Below are positions 1 to 8,783 of a DNA stretch of 64,000 nucleotides, in pieces. The notes under the pieces were generated by a model. It was given only the letters and a program-made list of their open reading frames with translations. It was not told the origin of the DNA and did no database searches. Source of the DNA: JAWKIW01 sp046331175 (GTDB taxonomy: Bacteria; Actinomycetota; Acidimicrobiia; Acidimicrobiales; Acidimicrobilacustridaceae); assembly GCA_046331175.1 (NCBI GenBank), contig JAXLRI010000004.1, positions 310,001-374,000 on the forward strand. Direction: 5' to 3'. Numbering within the stretch: position 1 is the first letter of the stretch; each line of letters opens with the position of its first letter. Position numbers and translations under genes: made by a program.

Positions 1-88
1 GCGCGCGGCGCGGCGACCACCCCCATTCGCCGCTGGGGCCGAGCGACGCTGCAGGACGGCTGCCGCGAACGGGGCGCGACCTTCGGGC
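1..88. other. Left-edge segment, no gene assigned
   Basis: Open in several frames; the plus frame that ends with TAG at 90-92 could be the 3' end of a gene entering from the left, but its third-position GC is mixed and no motif is visible. I assign nothing here. Confidence 0.3.
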
Positions 89-553
89 TTAGCGGGCGGC
101 GATGCGCTGGAAGGCCTCGTGGCCGTCGGGGCGGTACCAGCCGCGGACCCGGCGACCGCTGACGAGGTCGGTGCTGATGGCGATGAACCGGTCGGTGTCG
201 GGGTTGGCCCACGGGCGCAGCGGCAGCTGTCGCAGGCGCTCGAGCTCACCGATGTCGTCGACCACGCGCGAGGAGCCCTGCACCAGGACGCTCCAGCCGT
301 TGTGGCCCATGGTGTCGTAGTGATCGGCCTCGAGGGCCACCACCGAGTTGGCCAGGGCGGCCGAGAACTTCGAACCGTGCGAGGTCCGCACGATCACGTC
401 GTCGCCGTGGACGGCGAAGTTCACCGGCAGGACGACCGGCAGCGCGGACAGCGACAGGCCGATGCGCCCGATCGGCACCGTCGAGAGCAGCGCGAGGCAC
501 TCACCCCTCGGCAAGATCTCGAGTCCGGCGTGGTCCAGCTCCATTCCCGCCAT
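89..553 (-). CDS. Pyridoxamine 5'-phosphate oxidase family protein
   Basis: About 154 residues with the split-barrel flavin-binding pattern of the PPOX-like family: an N-terminal segment ending in GRIGLS, the PVNF strand near residue 44, then VRTSHGSKF and GWSVLVQGSSRVV, which line the cofactor site in this family. Such proteins bind FMN, F420 or haem, and the substrate cannot be read from sequence. Two ATGs (553 and 544) are possible and I chose the upstream one. The open frame continues to 838, but the extra N-terminus is Gly/Pro/Arg-rich junk unlike this family. Divergent from the ligase at 795, with about 240 nt between. Confidence 0.8.
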   Translation of the reverse strand: MAGMELDHAGLEILPRGECLALLSTVPIGRIGLSLSALPVVLPVNFAVHGDDVIVRTSHGSKFSAALANSVVALEADHYDTMGHNGWSVLVQGSSRVVDDIGELERLRQLPLRPWANPDTDRFIAISTDLVSGRRVRGWYRPDGHEAFQRIAAR

Positions 554-782
554 CGAAGCGGATGCGGCACCGCGACCCGTAGGGCCGAACGTCCCAAGGC
601 GGGGGGTCGGGCCGACGATTGGGGCCTCGACCGGCCCCTTGGCGACACCGCGTCGACACGATGCCCCTGGCCCGGCCTGGCGTCTCCCGGACGACCCCCA
701 GATCTCCGCAGGGTCACGACCCGCCGGCCCGGCACCACCGCCGTCTCCTCCGGCCACCCCCGGGCGCCCCGGGCGCCCCCGG

Positions 783-788
783 TAGGGT
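783..788 (+). promoter_or_regulatory. -10 box TAGGGT of the ligase gene
   Basis: TAGGGT, then 6 nt to the GTG at 795, with no Shine-Dalgarno in between. This fits a leaderless transcript starting at the GTG. Confidence 0.6.
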
Positions 789-794
789 CCGGCC

Positions 795-1856
795 GTGCCC
801 GGGCCCCCGCCTGCCATCGCCCCCATGCGAGCCGTCATCGGTCCCCTGCCGACCGACGACGAGGGGTGGGCCTACGAGGTGAAGTGGGACGGGGTCCGGG
901 TGGTGGCCACGATCGAGGGCGGTCGGGTCGGGCTGCGGAGCTCCAACGGCAACGACATCACCACGCGCTACCCGGAGCTGGCCGCCCTGGCCGACCTGCT
1001 CGCCGGCCACGCCGCGGTCCTCGACGGCGAGGTCGTCGCCTTCGGGGAGGAGGGCCGGCCGTCGTTCGGCCGGCTCCAACGGCGCATGCACGCCGATCCC
1101 TCCCGAGCCCCGCACCTGCTGGCCGAGGTGCCCATCGTGTTCGTGGCGTTCGACCTGCTCTGGCTCGACGGCACCGACGCCACGCCGCTGCCGTACGCCC
1201 AGCGCCGACGGCTGCTCGAGGCGCTGGTGCCCGACGGCGCCCACTGGCAGGTGCCGACCGCGTGGCAGGGGAACGGCGCCGAGCTCCTGGCGGCCGTCGA
1301 GGCTCGGGGACTGGAGGGCCTCGTCGCCAAGCGGGTCGACGCGCCCTACGAGCCGGGTCGCCGATCGGCGGCGTGGCGCAAGCTCAAGGTCCGTCGGCAG
1401 CAGGAGCTGGTCGTCGGCGGGATCACGCCGGGCGAGGGCGGACGGGCGTCGGCCTTCGGCGCGCTGGTCCTCGGCTACCACGACCCGCCGCTGGCGACCG
1501 GACCGACCGGTGCGGTCGGCCCCGTGGCGCCAGACGACCGAGGACCCGGTCCGCTGCGGTTCGCCGGCAAGGTCGGCACCGGCTTCGACGCCGCCGAGCT
1601 CGACCGGCTGCTCGCCCTGCTCGGTCCGCTGGCGATCGAGGCCTGCCCCTTCGACCCACCACCGCCGTCGGCACTGGTGCGCGGCGCCCGCTGGGTCCGG
1701 CCCGAGGTGGTGGTGGAGGTCGCCTTCACCGAGTGGAGCCACGAGGGCCACCTGCGGCACCCCGCGTACCTCGGCCAGCTCGACGATCGGCCGGCCAGCG
1801 CGGTCGGGCGAGAGCCCGACCCGCCCACCGCGCCACCGCCCGGCCGGCGCCGCTGA
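795..1856 (+). CDS. ATP-dependent DNA ligase, stand-alone LigD-type ligase domain
   Basis: 353 residues holding the adenylation and OB-fold domains of ATP-dependent DNA ligases. Motif I is EVKWDGVR with the nucleotidyl-lysine at residue 30, followed by LDGEVVAFG, VAFDLLWLDG (III), GLEGLVAKR (IV) and WRKLKVRR (V). It resembles the ligase module of LigD in the non-homologous end-joining pathway, but no polymerase or nuclease module is attached and no ku gene is in this window. GTG 795 follows a -10 box directly; ATG 825 is a possible internal start. A second ATP-dependent ligase of a different subtype lies at 56938-58035. Confidence 0.88.
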   Translation: MPGPPPAIAPMRAVIGPLPTDDEGWAYEVKWDGVRVVATIEGGRVGLRSSNGNDITTRYPELAALADLLAGHAAVLDGEVVAFGEEGRPSFGRLQRRMHADPSRAPHLLAEVPIVFVAFDLLWLDGTDATPLPYAQRRRLLEALVPDGAHWQVPTAWQGNGAELLAAVEARGLEGLVAKRVDAPYEPGRRSAAWRKLKVRRQQELVVGGITPGEGGRASAFGALVLGYHDPPLATGPTGAVGPVAPDDRGPGPLRFAGKVGTGFDAAELDRLLALLGPLAIEACPFDPPPPSALVRGARWVRPEVVVEVAFTEWSHEGHLRHPAYLGQLDDRPASAVGREPDPPTAPPPGRRR

Positions 1857-1902
1857 CCCGCTCCCCCGGCCCGTCCCCGCCCCGAGGGTCCGGCCGCGTG
1901 CG

Positions 1903-2322
1903 ATGCTGGCCGAGGTGAGCGACGACCAGATCCGCCTGGTGATCCCGGCCCAGCCCGAGTACGGGCGCATCGCCCGCATCACCGCGTCGAGCCTCGCCCT
2001 GCGGCTCGGGTTCGGGTTCGCCGAGATCGAGGACCTGCGGCTCGCCGTCGACGAGATGATCATCCTCCTGCTGCGCGCCGACGGCGAGTCCGGCACCATC
2101 AGCCTGACCTTCACCGTCGTGCCGGACGGGCTGGAGGTCGACGCCGAGGCCGCCGGCGGCGACGTGCCCACCGGGGCCACCGAGCGCGCCGCGGACGGCG
2201 GCCGCGGCGCGGCCGAGGCGGCCGCTCGGGCCCGCTTCGAGGAGCTGGTCGACGACATCGTCGACGCCCACGGGGTCGACGCCGGGCGGCGCTCGGTGCA
2301 CCTCGCCCTGCACCGCCGCTGA
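1903..2322 (+). CDS. Anti-sigma regulatory factor-like ATPase (RsbW/HATPase_c type)
   Basis: 139 residues. The N-terminal pattern PAQPEYGRIARITASSLA followed by FAEIEDLRLAVDEM matches the helix with the N-box in serine-kinase anti-sigma factors such as RsbW and SpoIIAB, where the Asp/Glu residues hold Mg-ATP. The usual G-box is hard to see (ADGESGTI only), and residues 80-115 are an Ala/Gly/Glu-rich insert. These proteins hold a sigma factor inactive until a STAS protein displaces it; a STAS gene is present but distant (25221-25577). ATG 1903 or GTG 1915 could be the start. Confidence 0.7.
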   Translation: MLAEVSDDQIRLVIPAQPEYGRIARITASSLALRLGFGFAEIEDLRLAVDEMIILLLRADGESGTISLTFTVVPDGLEVDAEAAGGDVPTGATERAADGGRGAAEAAARARFEELVDDIVDAHGVDAGRRSVHLALHRR

Positions 2323-2362
2323 GCCGCCCCGCTCGGACCCAGGGGACGAGCCGCTCGAGGCG

Positions 2363-2800
2363 TCAGCGACCGGTGTGGCCCCAGCCGCCCTCGCCCCGGT
2401 CCGACGACGGCAGCTCGTCGACGGCGACGAAGGCGACGTGCTCGACCCGCTGGATCACCAGCTGGGCGATGCGCTCGCCCCGCACCACCTCATGGTCCTC
2501 GGCGGGATCGAGGTTCACCAGCAGCACCTGCAGCTCGCCGCGGTAGCCGCTGTCGATCAGGCCGGGGGTGTTGAGGCAGGTCACGCCGTGGCGCAGGGCC
2601 AGGCCGCTGCGGGGCTGGATGAACCCGGCGTAGCCCTCGGGGATGGCCACAGCCATGCCGGTCCCGACCAGGGCGCGGCCGCCGCCGGCGACCAGGCGCA
2701 CGGCCTCGCGGGCGCACAGGTCGACGCCGGCGTCGCCGGGCTTCGCGTAGGCCGGCACCGGCAGGTCGGGGTCCAGTCGGACGAGGGACACCTCGAGCAT
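2363..2800 (-). CDS. dut: dUTP diphosphatase (trimeric dUTPase)
   Basis: 145 residues, normal length for the homotrimeric family that hydrolyses dUTP to dUMP and pyrophosphate and so keeps uracil out of DNA. All five motifs are readable: AYAKPGDAGVDL (17-28), QPRSGLA (about 62-68), NTPGLIDSGYRGEL (about 78-91, with catalytic Asp and the uracil-contacting Tyr), GERIAQLV, and the C-terminal RGEGGWGHTGR that closes over the triphosphate. ATG 2800 is chosen because the family begins here and a -10 box sits 8 nt upstream. Convergent with the gene ending at 2322. Confidence 0.95.
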   Translation of the reverse strand: MLEVSLVRLDPDLPVPAYAKPGDAGVDLCAREAVRLVAGGGRALVGTGMAVAIPEGYAGFIQPRSGLALRHGVTCLNTPGLIDSGYRGELQVLLVNLDPAEDHEVVRGERIAQLVIQRVEHVAFVAVDELPSSDRGEGGWGHTGR

Positions 2801-2808
2801 GGCCGCCG

Positions 2809-2814
2809 ACACTA
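2809..2814 (-). promoter_or_regulatory. -10 box TAGTGT of dut
   Basis: On the minus strand TAGTGT, then 8 nt to the ATG at 2800, with no ribosome site. Confidence 0.55.
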
Positions 2815-2984
2815 TCGGCCGGCCCGGCGACCGGGCGCGGGCCACCTGCAGCCGGGCGGCGGACCTCCGGCCCCGCCCGCGGCGGCAGGGACGCCCTGAC
2901 GCCGGCAACCGGGCTGGCGGCCGAGGCCGGAGGCGGAGCCCGGCGGACGCGAGAACCCCCGTCGGAGCCGGTGGGCCCGACCGT

Positions 2985-2990
2985 TAGGGT
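2985..2990 (+). promoter_or_regulatory. -10 box TAGGGT of the EamA transporter
   Basis: TAGGGT with 6 nt to the GTG at 2997; leaderless layout. Confidence 0.6.
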
Positions 2991-2996
2991 GCCGGG

Positions 2997-3992
2997 GTGA
3001 CCGTGACGCCCGAGCCGACCGAGGTGGTGCCCCCGACCGCACTGCGGCCGGCCCCCCACGGCATCGCCGGACGGGTCCGCAGCGGCGCCGTCGACCACCC
3101 GGTCGCCGTGGTCTGGCTGGGCACGGCGCTGTTCAGCACCGGACCGGTCATGGTGGCGGCCAGCTCGGTGTCGGGACCCGTGTTCTCGTTCTGGCGCCTC
3201 TGGATCGGCGTGCCGATCCTCGCCGTGGCGACCTGGATCAACGTCCGCCGAGGCGGTGGACGGCCGAGCCGCGCCGGCATCTACGGCGCCGTCGGCGCCG
3301 GTATCGCCTTCGGGCTGCACCAGCTGCTCTTCATGAGCGCGCTGAAGGCCACGTCCGTCGTCGACGTCACGCTGATGAACACGCTGGCCCCGGTCGTGGT
3401 GGCCGTCCTCGCCGTCCCGCTGTTCGGTGAGCGACCGGGCATCGGGTTCCGGCTGTGGTCGCTGGTGGCCATCGCCGGGGCGGCCGTCGTCGCGGTGGCC
3501 GGCTCGTCGGGCCCGCAGGGCAACCCGGCCGGCATCGCCCTGGCCGCCGGCAACGTCGTCTTCTACGCCGTGTACTTCGTGTGGTCCAAGAAGGTGCGCG
3601 ACCAGATCGCCACCTGGCCGTTCCTGCTGGTCGCGCTGCTGAGCGCTGCCGTCGTCGTGAGCACGTTCGGCATCGTCGCCGGCGAGCCCCTCGGAGCCAT
3701 CTCCGCCCACGACCTCCTGCTCTGCCTCGCCGTGGCACTGCTGCCCGGTGCGCTCGGCCACTTCGCCATCACCTGGTCGCTGGCCTGGGTGCCGGCGAAC
3801 GTGCCCCCGGTGATCCTGCTGGCCATGCCGGTGCTGTCAGGCCTGCTCGCCTGGGTGCTGCTCGGCCAGACCACCACCGTGGGCAAGCTGGTCGGCGGCG
3901 CCGTCACGCTCGTCGGCGTGCTCGGCGCGCTGCGCTCGCCCGGCCTGCCCGCCACCGCGGCCGAGGCCCTCGACCTGGCCGAGGAGTCCTAG
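2997..3992 (+). CDS. DMT-superfamily transporter (EamA repeats)
   Basis: 331 residues with about ten hydrophobic helices in two similar halves, as in EamA/RhaT permeases of the drug/metabolite transporter superfamily. Helix-end signatures include LMNTLAPVVVAVLAVPLFGE (end of helix 4 in the first half) and the matching VILLAMPVLSGLLAWVLLGQ in the second half. The first 35 residues are hydrophilic and probably cytoplasmic. It likely exports a small metabolite; the substrate cannot be predicted. The stop TAG overlaps the GTG of the next gene by one base, so the next three genes may be co-transcribed. Confidence 0.85.
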   Translation: MTVTPEPTEVVPPTALRPAPHGIAGRVRSGAVDHPVAVVWLGTALFSTGPVMVAASSVSGPVFSFWRLWIGVPILAVATWINVRRGGGRPSRAGIYGAVGAGIAFGLHQLLFMSALKATSVVDVTLMNTLAPVVVAVLAVPLFGERPGIGFRLWSLVAIAGAAVVAVAGSSGPQGNPAGIALAAGNVVFYAVYFVWSKKVRDQIATWPFLLVALLSAAVVVSTFGIVAGEPLGAISAHDLLLCLAVALLPGALGHFAITWSLAWVPANVPPVILLAMPVLSGLLAWVLLGQTTTVGKLVGGAVTLVGVLGALRSPGLPATAAEALDLAEES

Positions 3993-4423
3993 TGGGCCCC
4001 GACGCCCGCCACCGACCGGAGGACCGCGCCTCGGCCCCCGGCGGCCGTGCGGCGGTCGACCCGGACGGGCGGGCGCACACCGTGCTGGTCCACCTGGCCA
4101 CGCCGGAGGGCTGGCGCGCCTACGAGGCCACCGGGACGATCACCCCGCCCAGCCTCGCCACCGAGGGCTTCGTGCACCTGTCCACGCTCGACCAGGCTCC
4201 TCGCACCGCGGCCCGGCACTTCGCCGGCCGCGACGAGCTGGTCCTGCTCCTCATCGATCCCGACGCCATCCCGGGGCCGATCACGTGGGCCGAGTCGCAC
4301 CCCGGCGAGCACTTCCCCCACCACCACGCCCCGATCCCGCTCGAAGCGGTGGTCGGCCGACGAGCGTGGCCGGCCGGGCCCGACGGCGACTTCCCGATCC
4401 CGCCCGGTGTCGGGGAGGATTGA
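3992..4423 (+). CDS. DUF952 family protein
   Basis: 143 residues. The core HTVLVHLATPEGWRAYEATG...SLATEGFVHLSTLDQ carries the family's GFVHLST signature, followed by FPHHHAPIPLEAV near the end. DUF952 proteins are small cytoplasmic proteins with an ADP-ribosyltransferase-like fold and no settled biochemical role. The first 25 residues are Arg/Gly-rich and weakly supported, so a later start is possible, but the GTG at 3992 is translationally coupled (TAGTG) to the transporter stop. Confidence 0.8.
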   Translation: MGPDARHRPEDRASAPGGRAAVDPDGRAHTVLVHLATPEGWRAYEATGTITPPSLATEGFVHLSTLDQAPRTAARHFAGRDELVLLLIDPDAIPGPITWAESHPGEHFPHHHAPIPLEAVVGRRAWPAGPDGDFPIPPGVGED

Positions 4424-4426
4424 CCC

Positions 4427-5011
4427 GTGCCCGTCCGTCGCCTCCGCCTGCACGACGCCCCCGCCGTGGCCCACCTGACGGCCCGAGCCGACGCCCGGCG
4501 CCTCGGTCGACCGCTCCCCGACGACCCCACCGCGCACGACGCCTCCCACCACCGGGCCGCCTCCCGCTGGGAGCGCGACATCGCCGCCGTCGACGGCATC
4601 GCCCTCGGCTGGTTCGGCGCCGACCGGCTGGAGGCCGCGGTGCTCGTGGTCCCGGCCCGGGCCGACAACGGCCACGGCGAGGTGATCCAGGGCTGGGCCC
4701 ACCTCAGCCTGCTCGCCACCGATCCCGAGCACTGGGGCCGCGGCCACGCGTCCCGCCTGCTCGACCACACCGAGGTGCGGGTGGCCGAGCAGGGCCACCA
4801 GCTCGTCGAGCTGTGGACCCAGCGCGACAACCTCCGGGCCCGTCGCCTGTACGAGCGCCGCGGCTGGGCCCGTTCGCGTCGCCTGCCCGCCCTCAACGAG
4901 CACGGCGAGACCATGGTCCACTACCAGCGGACCCTTCCCGCGCTGCTGCTCGGTCGCGCCTTCGTCTCGGACCACGAGACCACCGCCCATCGCCCACCGC
5001 CCTCGGCCTAG
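4427..5011 (+). CDS. GNAT-family N-acetyltransferase
   Basis: 194 residues. Motif A of the acetyl-CoA fold is LSLLATDPEHWGRGHASRLL (about residues 91-110), containing the WGRGHA pyrophosphate loop, followed by ELWTQRDNLRARRLYERRGW, the usual motif B where the Tyr can act as acid. The acceptor amine is unknown. It starts 3 nt after the DUF952 stop with GTG, so it is in the same transcription unit; the pair may act on the same substrate class, but that is a guess from position only. Confidence 0.82.
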   Translation: MPVRRLRLHDAPAVAHLTARADARRLGRPLPDDPTAHDASHHRAASRWERDIAAVDGIALGWFGADRLEAAVLVVPARADNGHGEVIQGWAHLSLLATDPEHWGRGHASRLLDHTEVRVAEQGHQLVELWTQRDNLRARRLYERRGWARSRRLPALNEHGETMVHYQRTLPALLLGRAFVSDHETTAHRPPPSA

Positions 5012-5020
5012 CGGCTCCGA

Positions 5021-5026
5021 TAGCCT
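5021..5026 (+). promoter_or_regulatory. -10 box TAGCCT of orn
   Basis: TAGCCT, 8 nt before the ATG at 5035; no ribosome site follows. Confidence 0.55.
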
Positions 5027-5034
5027 CGCCGCTC

Positions 5035-5586
<552 letters not shown>

Positions 5587-5613
5587 CCCGGCCGGCCGAG
5601 GCGGGAACCACCT

Positions 5614-5907
5614 GTGCCGCGCCGTCAGGCGCCGGGCCGGCGCCGCCGCATCCGATCGCTCGTCGGCGCCGCACTGCTCGGCGCCGGTGCCGTCCTGGGC
5701 GCGAAGTCCCGGGCCGAGGACCACTGGTCGCGATCGCCGGCCGCCACCTACGACGCCGAGGGCGTCGAGGGCGCCGTGGGCACGGCCCCTCCCGACGCGG
5801 AGCCCGACACGCGAACCGCGCCGGTGGCGGGCCGATCGGCCGCCGGACGCCGGGGTCGCCCGGCGCGCCGCCGCTGGTGGCACCGATCGACGCTCTCGAG
5901 CGGCTGA
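5614..5907 (+). CDS. Small hypothetical protein, one membrane helix
   Basis: 97 residues from GTG 5614, 27 nt after orn. An Arg-rich start is followed by one hydrophobic stretch (LVGAALLGAGAVLG, about 16-29) and a basic, low-complexity C-terminus. Codon bias is only moderately gene-like and no family is recognised. It may be a tail-anchored or single-span protein co-transcribed with orn, or no gene at all. Confidence 0.4.
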   Translation: MPRRQAPGRRRRIRSLVGAALLGAGAVLGAKSRAEDHWSRSPAATYDAEGVEGAVGTAPPDAEPDTRTAPVAGRSAAGRRGRPARRRWWHRSTLSSG

Positions 5908-5927
5908 ACCGGCGACTCGTGGCGCGT

Positions 5928-5959
5928 CGACGAAGTTGACCGCGCGGTCAACTTCGTCG
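5928..5959. promoter_or_regulatory. Perfect 32-bp palindrome, candidate repressor operator
   Basis: Each 16-nt half reads CGACGAAGTTGACCGC outward to centre, and the second half is its exact reverse complement. It ends 1 nt before the -10 box TAGGGT (5961-5966) and contains a TTGACC that can serve as -35 (19-nt spacer). A dimeric repressor bound here would cover the -35 region of the metallo-hydrolase promoter. The core TTGACCGCGCGGTCAA has the look of TetR-family operators, which is inference. Confidence 0.7.
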
Positions 5960-5960
5960 G

Positions 5961-5966
5961 TAGGGT
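5961..5966 (+). promoter_or_regulatory. -10 box TAGGGT of the metallo-hydrolase
   Basis: TAGGGT with 6 nt to ATG 5973. Confidence 0.6.
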
Positions 5967-5972
5967 GACCGC

Positions 5973-7055
5973 ATGACGGAGCGGACGGACCCCGGGTCTG
6001 CCGGTACCGGGACGACGAAGGTCACCAAGCAGGAGCAGCAGCCCGCCTCCGACGAGATCAAGGAGGTGGCCCCCGGCGTCCTGCGCCTGCAGCTGCCCAT
6101 CGACCTGCCCGGCCTCGGCCACGTGAACACCTACCTGCTGGAGGACGGCGACGGCGTCGCCCTGGTCGACCCGGGCCTGCCCGGCGAGGCCAGCTGGAAC
6201 GCCCTCGGGTCGCGGCTGGAGGCCGCCGGCGTGCCCGTCGCCCGGGTCCACACCGTGTTCGTCACCCACTCGCACCCCGACCACTTCGGCGCCGCCGGCC
6301 TGCTGGCCGAGACCACCGGGGCCCGCATCGTCGCGTCGGAGACGTTCAAGACCTGGTTCGACGCCTTCGACTTCGCCGGCGAGTCCCTCGACGACGACCT
6401 CGACGACACCGATCCGAACCTGCCGTGGAACATCACGGCGCCGTGGGGCTCGCCCATCGACGACACCGTCCCGCAGCACCGCAAGGCGGTCATGCAGCGG
6501 TTCCGGGCCGCGCTGGAGTGGTTCCGCCCGCCGCACCCCAGCCTGCGCCTCGCCGACTCGGCCCCCATCCGGCTGGCCGGACGCGACTGGTTCGCCCTGT
6601 TCACACCGGGCCACACCGACGACCACCTCTGCCTGTGGGACCCCACCGAGGGCGTGCTGCTGTCGGGCGACCACGTGCTGCCCACCATCACGCCCCACAT
6701 CTCGGGGCTGGTCGACGGCGACCCCATCGCCCGCTACGTCGAGTCGCTCGACCGGGTGGCGGCCATGGACGGCGTGTCGGTGGTGCTGCCGGCCCACGGC
6801 CACCCGTTCAGCGACCTGCCCGGCCGGGTCGACGCCATCAAGGCCCACCACGACGAGCGGCTCGAGCGGCTGCGGGAGATCTCCGACGCCGAGGGCTGGG
6901 CCACGGTCACCGACCTGTCCCACCACCTGTTCGCCGAGCGCAACTGGGGCTCGATGGCCGAGAGCGAGACCTACGCCCACCTCGAGCACCTGCGCCGCCG
7001 CGGCCAGGCCGAGCGCCGCGAGCAGGCCGGCGACGTCCTGTTCCTCTGCTCCTGA
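5973..7055 (+). CDS. MBL-fold metallo-hydrolase
   Basis: 360 residues. The metallo-beta-lactamase domain begins about residue 28 and has THSHPDHFG (binuclear metal site), FTPGHTDDHLCL with the bridging His, SGDHVLP with the bridging Asp, and PAHGHPF with the last His. The C-terminal 70 residues (AEGWATVTDLSHHLF to the end) form the winged-helix-like tail seen in LACTB2 and related hydrolases. Substrate unknown (thioester, lactone or RNA are all possible). The palindrome overlapping its promoter suggests induction by a small molecule. Confidence 0.88.
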   Translation: MTERTDPGSAGTGTTKVTKQEQQPASDEIKEVAPGVLRLQLPIDLPGLGHVNTYLLEDGDGVALVDPGLPGEASWNALGSRLEAAGVPVARVHTVFVTHSHPDHFGAAGLLAETTGARIVASETFKTWFDAFDFAGESLDDDLDDTDPNLPWNITAPWGSPIDDTVPQHRKAVMQRFRAALEWFRPPHPSLRLADSAPIRLAGRDWFALFTPGHTDDHLCLWDPTEGVLLSGDHVLPTITPHISGLVDGDPIARYVESLDRVAAMDGVSVVLPAHGHPFSDLPGRVDAIKAHHDERLERLREISDAEGWATVTDLSHHLFAERNWGSMAESETYAHLEHLRRRGQAERREQAGDVLFLCS

Positions 7056-7057
7056 GC

Positions 7058-7121
7058 CACCGACCGTCCGCCACCCACCACCCGCCACCCACCGCCCACC
7101 ACCGACCGTCCGCCACCCACC
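7058..7121. repeat. Degenerate CCACC-rich direct repeat
   Basis: A 22-nt copy at 7058-7079 (starting CACCGACCGTCCGCC) is repeated at 7100-7121, 42 nt later, with CCACCC variants between. It lies just after the metallo-hydrolase stop and before the hairpin at 7122. Confidence 0.7.
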
Positions 7122-7172
7122 CGAACTTTGGAGGATCCGCGTCACCCCTTGACGCGAATCCTCCAAAGTTCG
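7122..7172. terminator. Long hairpin between convergent genes
   Basis: Arms 7122-7144 and 7150-7172 pair over 23 nt with one C/T mismatch around a 5-nt loop. The arms contain AACTTTGGAGGAT, strikingly AT-richer than the surroundings. It sits between the convergent metallo-hydrolase and aldehyde dehydrogenase genes, so a bidirectional terminator is the simplest reading; a mobile palindromic repeat is the alternative. Confidence 0.6.
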
Positions 7173-7268
7173 CTCGGGGGGGGTGGGTCGACGCGGCTCG
7201 GTGGGGAGGCCGGGACGCGCACGGGGCGCCCCGCAGGGCGCCCCGTGGACACGTTCGAGCGACGAGCG

Positions 7269-8783
7269 TCAGATGTTGCCGCTCAGCATGGCGTAGTGGA
7301 AGTGGTTGTCCCGACCGGCGGTCTCCGGGTTCAGGTAGACGTGCTTCACCTGCCGGTAGATGTCGTAGCCCTGGGTGCCGAGCTCGCGGCCGACGCCGGA
7401 CTGCTTGTAGCCACCGAAGGGACGCTCGGGCGAGATCATGTGGTAGTCGTTGATCCACACGGTGCCGGTGCGCATGCGGGCGGCCACGGCCTGGGCCCGC
7501 TCGAGGTTGCCCGACTGCACGCCGCCGCCGAGGCCGTAGATCGAGTCGTTGGCGATGGCCACGGCCTCGTCGTCGGTGTCGAACGGGATGACGCACAGGA
7601 CCGGGCCGAAGATCTCCTCCTGGGCGATCCGGGCCGAGTTGGGCACGTCGGCGAAGATCGTCGGCTGGAAGAACGCCTTCGGGTCGAGGTTGCCGGGCAT
7701 GGCCGCCGGCGAACCGCCACCGACGATCGGCTCGCCCACCTCTTCACGACCGAGGGCGACGTAGCGCTCGGCGGTCTCGACCTGGCTGCGGTGCACCAGC
7801 GGGCCGAGGTCGGTGTTCATGTCGAGCTGGTCGCCCAGCTGGATCTTGCCGGCGCGATCGGCGAGCAGGCTCACGAACTCGTCGTAGACGCCCCGCTGCA
7901 CCAGGGCGCGGGTGCCGGACTCGCACACCTGGCCGTTGTGCATGAAGGTGCCCCACAGGACGGCGGCGGCGGCCTGGTCGAGGTCGGCGTCGTCGAGGAC
8001 GATGTTGGCCGACTTGCCACCGAGCTCGAGGGTGCAGCCCTTCACCGTGCCCGAGGCCAGCTGCATGATGCGGCGGCCCACCTCGGTGGAACCGGTGAAG
8101 GCGGTCTTGTCGACCAGCGGGTTGGCGGCGAGCTCCTCGCCGACGGTGCCGCCGGGGCCGGCGATCACGTTGACCACGCCGGGCGGCAGGTCGCACTCGG
8201 CGATGATCTCGGCCATCTTCAGGGCGGTGATCGAGGTGTAGGTGGCCGGCTTGAGCACCGACGTGTTGCCGGCGGCGATGGCCGGGGCGATCTTCCACGA
8301 CGCCATGATCAGCGGGAAGTTCCACGGCACGATGCCGGTGGTGACGCCGATGGGCTCGTAGCGCACGTAGTTCTGCGAGATCGGGAAGGGCGAGCCCTCG
8401 AGCTCGACGGTGTCGGGGCGCTCTTCGGCCATGCGGGCGAACCACTCGAAGCTCGCCTGGGCGCCGGGCACGTCGGCCAGCTGCGACTTGCGGATGGTGC
8501 CGCCGCCGTCGAGCGACTCGAGCTCGGCCAGCTCGGCGGCGTTCTCACCGATCTTGGCGGCGATCTCGCGCAGCTTGGCGGCGCGCTCCTTGCCGCTCAT
8601 CTTCGGCCACGGACCCTCGTCGAAGGCCTTGCGGGCGGCCTCGATGGCCCGCACCGCGTCCTGCTTGGACGCCTTGGCGATGTCGGCGATCTTCTCGCCG
8701 GTCGCCGGGTTGTAGGAGGCGAAGGTCTCCCCCTCGGCGGCGTCGCAGAGCTCGCCGTCGATGTACAGCTGGTAGTCGGCCAT
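7269..8783 (-). CDS. NAD(P)-dependent aldehyde dehydrogenase
   Basis: 504 residues, normal for the superfamily, which oxidises aldehydes to acids. Seen: VPWNFPLIMASWKIAPA (cofactor site), FTGSTEVGRRI (turn binding NAD), LELGGKSANIV with the general-base Glu, and GQVCESGTRALV with the catalytic Cys in the place of the usual GQxC. EEIFGPVL and the PFGGYKQSGVGRELG tail are also present. ATG 8783 is preceded by an AGGGGGG ribosome site. The aldehyde is unknown. Convergent with the metallo-hydrolase; monocistronic. Confidence 0.93.
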   Translation of the reverse strand: MADYQLYIDGELCDAAEGETFASYNPATGEKIADIAKASKQDAVRAIEAARKAFDEGPWPKMSGKERAAKLREIAAKIGENAAELAELESLDGGGTIRKSQLADVPGAQASFEWFARMAEERPDTVELEGSPFPISQNYVRYEPIGVTTGIVPWNFPLIMASWKIAPAIAAGNTSVLKPATYTSITALKMAEIIAECDLPPGVVNVIAGPGGTVGEELAANPLVDKTAFTGSTEVGRRIMQLASGTVKGCTLELGGKSANIVLDDADLDQAAAAVLWGTFMHNGQVCESGTRALVQRGVYDEFVSLLADRAGKIQLGDQLDMNTDLGPLVHRSQVETAERYVALGREEVGEPIVGGGSPAAMPGNLDPKAFFQPTIFADVPNSARIAQEEIFGPVLCVIPFDTDDEAVAIANDSIYGLGGGVQSGNLERAQAVAARMRTGTVWINDYHMISPERPFGGYKQSGVGRELGTQGYDIYRQVKHVYLNPETAGRDNHFHYAMLSGNI

